From NCBI RefSeq assembly GCF_050908995.1, contig NC_135125.1, forward strand, positions 12,611,011 to 12,675,010: a stretch of 64,000 nucleotides of DNA. Reading direction: 5' to 3'. The translations under genes and the position numbers were made by a program. Source of the DNA: Andrena cerasifolii. Lineage: Eukaryota > Arthropoda > Insecta > Hymenoptera > Andrenidae. Positions 40,910 to 52,100 of this stretch are shown piece after piece; the stretch's first letter is position 1, and every line of letters begins with the position of its first letter. Under the pieces are notes generated by a model. The model was not told the origin of the DNA, did no database searches, and saw only the letters and a list, made by a program, of their open reading frames with translations.

Positions 40910-41158
40910 GGGGAAATGCCACTCTGCAGCCCGGAAAAACAGCCTGATTTTCAGAATTTTTTAAACGAGCATAGCGAATGGAATACAAAATTTGTTCGAA
41001 GGTATTTATTCTACATACCTTGAAGTATGATCACCATTTTTAAAATTTTTTTTTAATACCAAAGGGCGACACCACAGCTGAACAAAGGAAGCTTCTACTG
41101 GCATAAAAAATTCTCAAAGTCAGGCTGCCTTTCCGGAGCTCGACAGTGGCATTACCCC
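40910..41158. mobile_element. piggyBac-like MITE flanked by TTAA
   Basis: TTAA at 40906-40909 is followed by GGGGAAATGCCACT, and AGTGGCATTACCCC is followed by TTAA at 41159-41162. The arms continue with CAGCCTGA and AGAATTTTTTA in inverse orientation. TTAA duplication is the signature of piggyBac-type transposons. The element is 249 bp with no coding frame. Confidence 0.8.
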
Positions 41159-41162
41159 TTAA

Positions 41163-44100
41163 GGAGCGAGTGTTGGTATTATGGTTCTGCATCCAATACA
41201 CCTGGAAAACTACCGATAAAGAGCAGTTCGCGTGCTCGGCCAGAGGCGCGACGCGTTGTCCGTACACGGAACTTGAATTTTCGGCCCGCCAAAAGTGGAC
41301 GGCACTCGGCCGCGACCTCCAATTAAAAAAACCAATATCCGTTTACACGTTTCAATGGATTCCGCCGTCGGTCCTCTTTTTTTATAAGCTTTCAATTACA
41401 CGTTACTCGACGAGATATCGCGCGCGGGGAGCGGCCGCGGCGGTATTTACCGCTCGCTGGCATGGAAAAACGCGGAACGTTTACCGCCCCGTCGCGTTGC
41501 AAAGCAAACACGCAACGTGCCGATTCGACGGTTCAATTCGTCGACAAAGTTTCCGCGAGACCGTACATTTCCCGACGACCCGGTACTCCGTCGCCGTCGA
41601 GTGTCGTGGGTGGAAAAAAAAAAGAAGAAAGAGGTGCGCGCTCGCGAAACATCAACGACCCCGTAAACAACCCCTCTCCGCTATTTATCCCGCAAAATAT
41701 TTCAGGGCTGCCACGCGCGCGTAATTTACGGCTCGGCACGGATCAAAACTGTCTGGCAGTTTCGGAAAAGGGAGAAACAGGAGGAAGACGCGAATGTCGG
41801 GAAATCGCAAGGTAGACGCGAACGCGGCGCAAAGTTGCACGCGTTCAAGGGGCGGAGGATACTTTTTAACCCTGCCACCCTTTCCCTCGTCGGCTGGAAC
41901 GAGTCTATTTTCGGTGGGGGGAGTTCGGGACGGCGCGTGAAATTAGATTCGAAATTTGTTTAACTTCCGATTCGATGCGGGTCTCTCTCTGGCGAGCGAG
42001 AAACAAAAGGCTCCCGGGGTCGCTGTTCCAGCCATTTGTTTCAATTAGTAGCCGAGTCTCGCGTGATTTGGTGCGCCGCGACACCATTTGCTGGTCGTTG
42101 CTGGAGGCTACGGTGCACCAGCAACGCCGTATATCTCGTCTGATCTCTGTACGGCCGTGTTTGCCATCCCCCAGATATCACGCTTCTATTACTCAGTGGA
42201 AGGGAGAAGAAGCGGAGCCCGGTTCAGAGAAATTTTCCCATCGATTAATTAAACAAATTACTATACACCGAATAGGACATTCATTCTGTATGTACCTATG
42301 TTTATACTTCGTAGCGACTAATCATCGGAGAGTGAATATCGTCGGACACCGGATTCTATCGCAGCGGGAAAACAACCCCCTTCGTTACATCTCCCGCAGA
42401 CCCGACCGGATTTCCCGAGTGTACATTCCCCATTACGAGCGCTCGTAAAATCGTTAAATTGAATGTAAATTCCCGATGTTTCCGCGATCGCGTGCCGCCT
42501 CGGTATTCATTTTTATTTCCGAGCATTGTCGGCCGTTTGTTCTCGACTGGAACGGGTGGGTTTTTGAAATTCCTGCGAGGCCTCCGCTGGCCGCATTCTC
42601 GCGCATTCGTTCCAATTAGCGACGAAGTCCTCGCACGATCCGGCGTGCAACACGACGCCGCTATCCGCTCGTTTTTGCCCGGCGAAAGTCACCAGAAGCG
42701 CGAGCTCGTAAATTTCGCTGGGTATCTCTATTTTCCTACCCTTTTCCTCGGCGACCTAGCTCCCGGCCTCTAGTCTCCGGGCCGGTGGAGCTGGCAACGC
42801 GCGAAGGAAATCGCTGGGATCAAAAATTAATCGTACGCCCGCGCTGGGACAGTGTATGCAATCGCGCAAATAGGTCTCAACTCCGCTGGAATCTATTTCG
42901 CTGCTGCACGTCACGGACAACGGTTGTATAGGTGAAATTAGAATGTCAGTCGAAGGGAAACCCGACGCGGGTTCCAATTCCTGTGTTTCACTTTAAACAA
43001 TTAATTACCGCGTCGCGATAGTAACGCTCGCGGCTGACTGTGGACAACGGGAAATTGAATTAATATAAAGTTCGCTCTGATAACGTTCCCAGCTTCCACC
43101 AACAGTGAAGATCCTTTCAGTTCCCGTTGGTCAATGTTAAATGACTCCCGTGGAGATTCAAAAAGCGCGCTGTCATTAATGGTAAGTACATAACAGGTCT
43201 ATACACACGTGTACATTGAAAAGCTCTTACTAAGGAGCATCCAGCCATGCCATTTTTACCCCGAATATTATACAGGAACGCTAGCATCCTTTCTCCATTT
43301 GCCACGTTACATCCGGCCACGGTAGAGGATCAGCAACCCCCCACCGAATGATCGACGCCAAGTGGAATCGAACAAAAGGTGGCAATTAAACGGTATCGAC
43401 GAGCCTCGAGCAACACCGTAACAGCATTTTCAGATTATCCCCACTAAACGACAGCCGCCCTCCCCGTAATTATTACGAATGTATAACGGCCCCGTCCCTC
43501 GCTCGCAGGCCGCAGTTTTCCGCTGCACGATCGTCAAAGACGAGCTATCAGCGGATTGTCGGAATAGGGTGAAGCCGTCCCAGCTGATCGAAGGGGGAGG
43601 GCTGCATATTGCAGCGGTAATATCCGCGCATCGGCCTCGTTTCTACCTGAAAGCAGGCCGTCTGTTTGCACGGCCGCTGCATTATACGTACGAGTGCACG
43701 CCGAGTCCGCCGATTAATTGGATTGCTACTGACACGCTGCATCGACCGGTAGGGGCGGCGAACGAGAGAACGAGGGAACCAGAGAACCAGAGACACCCCC
43801 GTTTGCCTACGCCGGGCCCCCGTGGTCGTCGAATTTCAGCTCCTAGCTGCCGCGTATCACAGCCCTCGGTGAGATCTTCAATTTCTGCGCCCGTGTATCC
43901 TCTCCCTTTTCACCCGTTTCCGTTTTGCCACACACGCTGCTTCACTCGAGCAACAATTTAATTGCCTGTCTCCCCTCTCGCGCACCAAGCCCGAAGTTAA
44001 TTTCTAAATTGAGGCCTGCTGGCGGTGGTCCATTTTCGCCTTCATTTTTATGCTTTTCTATTTTTCACCGGTCCAAGCGTTGAAGTGGATTCGTATTGAA

Positions 44101-47100
44101 ATTATTGGGTGCATTGTAAAATGTGCGCGCAGAAACAGTACACCCTACGATTGGAAATTCTATTCCTGCTAGGGTGCTCAACCCCCACCCTCAGGTTGTC
44201 GATTTTTCTGCCTCCCGGTTTGCCCCGCTGCTTGCAAAACTACCCCCAGTCTATTTCCATCGGCACCACCGAACTTCGACTACCGTCTCGATCCGCTACC
44301 CTTTGTTTCTGTATTTCGGTTTCTATTAGTATTACGTTTCAGCGGCTGTCTTCGGGCGGCAGTTTCCCAGCGTCGCGCAATTCGGATCCAATTCCTCCGT
44401 TCCATTCTGTTCGCAGCCGCAATTCTCCGTGTCGATGTCTGAATCTGAATTCCGCGCGTGACGTATTAACGCGGACGAAGTAATTACTATGACTTTTGGA
44501 GCGATGCAACGCGCTTCGCGGGCGCGCGAATCTCCCCTCTCCATCGAAGGTAACGAGAACTCTCTTTGTAGACGCATCTTTCGATCCCCTAAATTCCAGG
44601 TCTCACGAATTTCGGATAATTAATGGTAGTTTTCGTTTCGAATAAAATTGCTGGCTGTATTTCGCGATCGATTCGAAGGGAGCATTGTTGCAAGACGCGG
44701 CGGGGCTCTTAAATTTAATTAACGAGAGGGCAAACTTCAAGGAGCAATTAGTTCGACAAAGAATTAGCCGATGAGCGCAATTAAGGATCTCCTCGTACTA
44801 GTTGGGAAACGGACCGACGTAATCCGCGGATACATCTCTGTCGCAGGAAAAACGTTAGGCAGGAATCTCTGTCGTCGCGAGCGATTAATGGCTAGGTGGT
44901 TCGTTTAAGTCTTCGAAACTATCGATTACATCGACAAATATTTCAGACAAGAGTTCATAAATTTTTTTTTTTTCGTTGTCGCCGAGGGGTGTCCAAGATA
45001 TTCGCGCGGGTCGAGTAAGTGGAACACTCTGTATTATAATTAACGTTAAATCCGGTGATTGCGTTGTCGCTTTGAACGTCCGCGGAGGAAACTTTGAAAT
45101 ATTGTGCGGCAGAACTGTGGCAAATACTCCGGCGTAATTGGACCCATGTTTCATTTTCTGTAAAAGAAGCTCGCCATTTCTCGCGATTGGACACTTTAAT
45201 AAAGCCACCCGGCTGGCCTCTAATCAGCGTTAATCAGAGCTTCAGCTCGGTGCTTGCGACGATCTCAGTTATTTGCGTTAAACACGGTTAACTGAACAAC
45301 ACAGCGCATGGCTACGAGTAACTTTGTTTTTCCCTTGTAATTTCGAAATTCTGCAGATATTTCAGAATTGTTGCTTGCGAGCCATGCGTAGATTGCAGAA
45401 TGACACTGTAAGAGTTTGAAATACGAGTTCCATTGAAAGCATATCGGTTCAAAGGGTTCGAATAAGAAAATCGATGATTTCCGTGAAAACTCGACCGCCT
45501 CCCAGGAGGAATCGATTCGTTCTCTCGTTAGCACCGGTAAAACGACCGTCGATTGGAATATCGGCTTAAAGTTCACCAGTGCCCAACTTCTTTCATTAAA
45601 CTTGCCGAGATTTCCCCTCGCCCCTTGCCCCCGTGAAGAGAAGGCTTAACAATGACACAAAGCGACGCGGAACTTGGAAATTCCTTGCGACGGAAGAAAA
45701 TTTAAATATCGAAATAAACTAGTCGCATCATTACCGTCTCCCAGGTATTTACTACTTCCGTGTAATGTCTGAATTCCGCCGACGGAATTGAATTATTGTG
45801 AAAGCGCTAATAGAATTATTCCAAAATGAGGTCATTCTGCGACGCGAGAGTAACCGGCTTGGCAAACGTTTGTCATGGAAACTCGAGCTAACTCGGCCCA
45901 ACAAGACATTTCGGGCGTCGGAGTTTAGTTCCACTTTTACCTCCTTATTTAATATCTATCGCATAGTTTATTGTTTCTTGAGGATGTTAGGTGGGTATAG
46001 GTCAGGCAAAAATCATAGACTTTGTGGATTTCGATATCTGTTTATTTACGATAAAAGACGTACACTTTCGTCACAATTATTTGATAACTATTCACAGAAC
46101 TGAGAAATGATCCATTTTTTCCCCGCAGGATGATTCCTCGCGTAGCCCCGTCGGAATATTGGATCGACAGTGATCGCTATCGAAGTTCTTTCATTAAACT
46201 TGCGATGATCCATGTCCCCACTGACTCCTCAAGGGGTGCATAATGTCCACAGCCCCCATCATGGTCGATAAACTTCGTGATGCTGAAACAAAGAGTGCTT
46301 TGTGCCTCGTACGACTCTACCCTGCCAGTCAGGCCTCGATCTGTCACGAAGCCGCGTGCAACCCCGAACGGTGGCACCTGAGACCCACAATCGAACTTCC
46401 GCAGCGTGTCGTAGCTCGCCGAGTGTGTAAAAGCGCGCAATCATAAAGGGAACAGGCCCGATAGGGGCGTGTAACTCGGGGGGGGGGGATGTAGTTGTCG
46501 TTCAACGCCAGGGCGAAAAGCAACAATATGTCTAGGTGCCAACGGCCAAGCGCTATCGTAAACATCGATCTGCCAGGTTCCGATGGCGGCGCGGGGACGA
46601 CCGTGTTCCGAGCAGATAGCGAAATCCTCGATATCAATTTTACACCGACAACTCGACGTCGTAGACAAATGTCGAATTTAAGAAGGGTGCGCGAGAGAAC
46701 GGTCTCGAATATCGATATCGTTTCAGGGGGAGGATACGTACCCCATAAACGGACGGGAAAAGTTGGTAGTAGCGGAAGGAACTTTTGCCAAAAGCATAGG
46801 GGAACGGGTGAGTGGGACTGTGTAGCCTGATCAATCCGACTGCGAGCAGTGAAAATGGTCCCGATGCTGACCGGCCAACATAAATGTACTGTTACTAATG
46901 GTATCGATCGTCCATACCATTCATTGTACAATACAAATAAAAGAAGCATACAGCGTAGAACGAACTCCTAGGTACAGAAACATAAATATCGGGAAAATGG
47001 AAATTGATTCGCGACTCTTCGCCTCTGATCCATTACATAGGGACGCTGCGTGTTTGTTTCGACGCTTTTTCGGATGAAAAATGTGGGCTCGAAACAGCGA

Positions 47101-48800
47101 GGGGAGAGGAATGAGCCCCGAGGACTAGGATCCGCTGGTCGCCCTCATTTCGACGTTGTTATTCCGGCCGAATTTCGTACACCGCACGTTGCAATAAACC
47201 GTTGCGCTCCATGGATATTAAAAACGGCATAAATATAAAAGTAAGGAGCCAGGGCCCGTCAGGATTGCATTACCCCCGGGGAAAAATACGGAGGTGCAGG
47301 GGAGGGAGGGTTGCTAGCCACGGACGTAACAACGTAACGAAAGCTAGCCAATTGGGCAACGTAGCTTGAACGTGTACATTGGTAGTACTCCTACGTACCT
47401 TTCTAAGGAAGTCGCAAACGAAGACTTCTGTCCTGTAAGAATTCGGTGTCCGCTTCGATTTCGTCCAATCCAAGTGAAGGATGGGACAAGCGTGTTACGG
47501 AGGAGAGAATCTAGGGCAGAAAACAACCCCGTTGATACAAGGAAACGAAGTGACGCTTTGTCTGAGGAGAAAGGGCGGAAAGCGAGAAGGTTTAAAGTAG
47601 AAGATGGTTAGATTGGACCGTAACACGGAGCCAGCAATATGTGGCGATTGTCCTCATCTTTCATAACTCGAGAAAGGGCGGGCTTCGAGGAGAGGTCAAA
47701 GGTTGAGGCGCGAAATAGAAAGCTCCCGCTGAAAGCTGTCTCCGGAAAATAGATACAGGTCGGCTGTGCACGACCCAGTTGCACCGACTTCCTGCTCCAT
47801 TCTCGTCCCCCTTTGATCCTGCGCTTTCTTTCCTTCCTTTGCCCGGTGACTACGCTTCGCGAATCACCGGTTGACCATTCAGCCTCGATACGGATCTCCC
47901 GAACTTCCTCTCTTTCTCCCTCAACCCCGCCAAACAGAAGTTTGAAGCGCGGGTTGCATAAGAGGTTCGAATTATTTTTAGGATCAGCCTCGACAGAGTT
48001 TCTCGGCTTTCTCCAAATTCGATTACTTTTACTCGAGGAGGCCCTAGTATCACGACCGGCTACCCGAGCGAAATTTGCACGCTCATCTTCCCCGCAATAT
48101 CGGCAACTTTTCCGAGCCACGATAAGATATTATGAAGGAGTTGCTGGAGGAGCTCCTGGGAAATTCTCTTTCGAAAATTCCACCGCTCTACGACCTGGTT
48201 TTGCATCGGCTTATCGATTCGCCGGATTATTACGATGCCCGATCAAATATCGGGAAGATGTTTACGCCGGTCCTTTCGGTATCGGCCAGCGGTGTCCTCC
48301 CTACACCGTGTTCGATGATCCCCGAGATTTATCGCGCTAATGCATCGGTGATTCTTACTCCGTAAAGTGCATGCACCGGTCGATCCATATATCACGCCAA
48401 ACAAAGCCGCGAGACGGAAGAGCAGCTAAATCAAAACGCGCTTAAGGAACTCAACGGGTTCAGGCCGCGACGATGGCACCGAGCCATCTAGATGAAAATT
48501 ACGATGGCTCGCGCCAGCTTCCACCTCCCGCCGAAGATAAATATTGGCAGAAGCGCCGCGGTAACGATCCCCCCGATCAGATTACACGCTTCTCCCCTAA
48601 TATCGAAATGGGCTACGAGGTAAAGAGACAAAGTCCGTCTCGGTACTAGGTACATACTTGAGGGGCGGGCCTGACAATCTCCCTGAACTTTGCATACTCC
48701 AAGCGGGGGAGTTTAAACGGTAGACCTGTCGATAACAGAATTCGCCGGTACTCTTTACCGTTGCCTAATCAGATTGCCTCTCACGTTGAACAGGTGCAAT
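41163..48800. other. No supported coding gene; includes the unmapped Tpst 5' flank
   Basis: Open frames here have no recognisable domain. A G-run lies near 46480. TTCTTTCATTAAACTTGC occurs at about 45588 and again at about 46187. Untranslated Tpst exons may lie in the last part (a donor-like CCG|GTAAGA is at 48818) but cannot be shown. Confidence 0.55.
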
Positions 48801-48904
48801 GAGCTAGTGACGTAACCGGTAAGACGAGGCCCTCGAACCTTGGCCTCGAGTTCCTGGCGGTGACCGCTGCGCAGAGTGCATCGGTCCTTGCTCACGTATC
48901 GCCC

Positions 48905-48930
48905 GAAACACGTGCAAGCACGTGCTAGCG
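48905..48930. promoter_or_regulatory. Two CACGTG E-boxes just upstream of the Tpst ATG
   Basis: CACGTG occurs at 48909-48914 and again at 48919-48924, ten bases apart, which is about one helical turn. They lie 40-55 bp before the start codon, in the promoter or 5' UTR. Such sites bind bHLH factors of the Myc/Max, USF or CLOCK type in animals. Function here is inferred only. Confidence 0.35.
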
Positions 48931-48963
48931 AGTGACGTGCGAGTGGTGGTCGGCCCCGACGAC

Positions 48964-49107
48964 ATGTCGTTCCTGCTGAGCCGAGGTGGCCGGAAGGGGC
49001 CCATCATCTGCTTCGTCGGCCTCCTCCTCGTCTTCGCCCTCTACCAGCTGGGCATCATCTGCGGCTCCATGAAGTACGTGCCCACAGCGATGATGGTTGC
49101 CAAAGAG
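48964..49107 (+). CDS. Tpst: Tpst coding exon 1 (signal-anchor)
   Basis: This exon encodes residues 1-48: a short cytosolic tail, a membrane segment rich in Ile, Leu, Val and Phe, and the beginning of the luminal stem. It ends in phase 0 at GAG followed by the strong donor gtgagt. Sequence upstream of the ATG stays open only by way of a GTG, so the ATG at 48964 is the first usable start. Confidence 0.92.
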
Positions 49108-52100
49108 GTGAGTGAATGCTCCTCTTGTTCTACCATTCTTTGAAACGAGGAACGCGCTCTACGTGTGTCGGATGCAATGGCAAGTATTTAGAACCCTCCA
49201 CCCCTCGTAAACATGACTCATGTATGAAAGAAGCTAATTCCCTTTAATTCGCGAAGAAATTAAAACAAGTTCAGATGCAAAGATTGTGAAGTCAACTTTG
49301 CTAATTCCAATTGTATACAAATCAATTCAGTGCTCAGATTTTCAGCTTTGGTTTTATGTAATTAGCCGACCGTATGAAGATCATTTTACGATCGAAGATA
49401 ATGAAAACTTGGTAGAGACTAATTTAAACGAATCAAAGTGGATTAAGTAGTGGATTAAGAGAGATGCGGATTATTTTCTTATACAACGGCCCGCTAATTA
49501 CTTGAAACCGAAGCTGAAAATCTGAGCACTGAATTGATTTATATACAGTTGGATTTAGCAAAGTTGATTTCATAATCTTTGCATCTGAACTTTTTTTAAT
49601 TTTTTCGAGAATTAAAGGGAATTAGCTTCTTTCATACATGTTCATGAGGGGTGACGGGGATTTCATCACTTTTTTCATAATTTTTGAATTTTTGTTCACG
49701 TTTAAACACCGGAACTATGTCTAAGATAAAATAATAAGGCCAAAATAGCTCCGGGGTCGTACTTACTTCGCTAGCATTCGTGTATAGAGACATGGTCGCT
49801 CAGTGTGCCTACGGGTAGAGCTCCGCGTTTCTGTATTATCGCGCGGACGATTTACGACCCCGCACAGCTACCCAGCTGGTAGTCACGAATTAGTTTTATC
49901 CCAGTTTTCGCGAGATTGTCGTGCTACGTGCCGCAATCGGGGACAGAACAATCGCCGACACCCTGGACAAACGAGCTCCGCCAACTTTCCGCGATGAATG
50001 CAACGACGAAATTACGCGTTTCGCCAGAAAACGCGGCAACAAACCGGCGGACAGCCGTGCAAAGAATGTTCGTAAAATTTTCTCTGAACGACGGAGCGTG
50101 TAGGGTTCGAGGGGCCGGGGGGTCGGCGCTGGTAATTAACGGCGCCTGTGTACTTCGTTGGCCCCGGATGCCCCCGAGGTATGAGCTATGCATTCACGAA
50201 AACCAAGTCGAAACGTTTCGCCTGTGAGCACAAACTGCAACTAATTGTGCTCGCGCTTCGATGTGGGCTTGCACTCCAGGGGGATAAGTTATTAACGCGC
50301 AGCCCGCCCGCGGAATGAAAATACTTTCCTAATTTAAGGATTTGATTAAAAATCTCGGCGATAGCGGGCGAAGTTGGGTAGCGGGGCCGCAGAGATGTAC
50401 AAGCCAGGGGCAAATTCGTTAGTCAGCACGTGGGAGGTAGGACGCGGTTTGTCCCGGCCACCTTTGCCGAGGGCAGGAGTGAACGAAAATAGAATTCGCG
50501 TGAGCGGTGGAGCGACAGTCTCCACCGACGAGAAGAAACAGACGTCGTCCAATAGCCATTTCCTGCCGGATAGCCCGAAGGAACGACCTATTAGCCCGAT
50601 CGGCCAAGCATGAAGGTGGGCCCCGCGTCGTCCCAGACCTAACCCACGACTTCCGGGGCAAATTTCAATGGAGACCCGCTGGAATTAGGCGAGACGCAAT
50701 TAAAGCAGCGCCCGGGCAAACTTTATCGCGCGAACGAGAACCGCTCCTTTCCTTTCTTGCTTTCTTGTCCACCCCTTGCTCTCCACCCATCTCCAATTAA
50801 CTTTTCATCCGGCCGCTTTGTTTCTTGGAAGATTCCATTGCGATACAGCGCGAGCGAGTAGCTTCTTTCGCGCTCCCTTACTTCCCTTCGCGACTCTTCG
50901 CCCTCTCCTTTGCAACCCTTTAATCGACGCGCACGGCTCACTCTGATCGACCGCCACATTCTTTAGCGTCGCGGACGTTGAAGTTCAACGAGCTGGAAAC
51001 GGAGACGAAGGGTTTTTAAGACGCAGCGCTCTATGGAACGCTGTTTATCCCTCTCCGGCAGTGTCTATCAAAATCACGGAAGTTTTAATCGAATCCCCGG
51101 CGTCGAGCCATTATGAAAACAATTAATTAGCAGAGACGAGGGGCACGGCGATGAGGCACGAAGGGAAATCGATGCACAGTGGGGAAATTTTGCGATTTTA
51201 TGGCCAAGACTACAGAAATGAAATTTTTCAATTTTACAAATTTAATACAAATGTCAATTGAAGAACTATATCCATTTTCGTGGTCAAAACCTCAAAACTA
51301 ATTTTTAATATATAAAATTCGGCACTTTGACGTTCTAATATATGAGAAACTAAATTATCCGAAAAACAGCACTTACAAAAATTACGAACGATAAAGATTT
51401 TTTTATTATTTACAACATTTTTATTATGTGCAACAGGGCATAGCAGAAGGGTTAACAAACATACATAATACAAACAATCAAACAGAGGATCGAAGCTGAA
51501 TAAAATCGTTTAAAAAAGAATAAAAAGGATTGTATTGTATAACATGTGAATCAGTCTCGGTCACAGTTATGTCGTATGTTAGACAAGACACACTGGATCG
51601 TGTTTAAAAAATGCATATAATTACAAGATTAGCAACTATTAGCAATTAATAATTGCATTTATAGAATCAAAATAGTCCAACGTAATATTATTTCTAAAAC
51701 ACTACTTTAAAAATTGTATAAATTACGTATTAAAAACCGAAACATAATTATTTTGAGGACAAAAAGATATCTTACGCACCAGCAGGAATTGCATCCATGC
51801 CTTGAAATTATTTTCAGATCTTTGGATAACACAATATAAGTGTTTGAAGCAACTTGAAAATCTGGATTAATTCTAACCTCACATGAACATAAACATTTGC
51901 GAGTCTATACGAGCTTTGTATTAGAACATATAACAGTAAAATTGGTGGCATTCGATACTCATACTAGTTCTTCAATTGACATTTGCATTTATTTTGTCGA
52001 ATTGAAAAATTTATTCATGTGGCTTTGGCCATAAAATCGCGAAATTTCCCCACTGTGCGATGGGGCGACAGGCACGCGGCAAGGGTTGCGCTAAGACGCA

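Noticed and set aside
43855..43880. TATCACAGCC, the seed of the miR-2/miR-13 family
   Set aside because: The rest does not match a mature family member and the upstream sequence does not form the needed hairpin.
45588..46205. Direct repeat TTCTTTCATTAAACTTGC, two copies 600 bp apart
   Set aside because: The similarity ends soon on both sides and no element borders were found, so it is noted but not called.
48922..48963. Longer Tpst start from GTG at 48922
   Set aside because: Nuclear genes of animals rarely start at GTG, and the ATG at 48964 gives a normal short cytosolic tail before the membrane segment.
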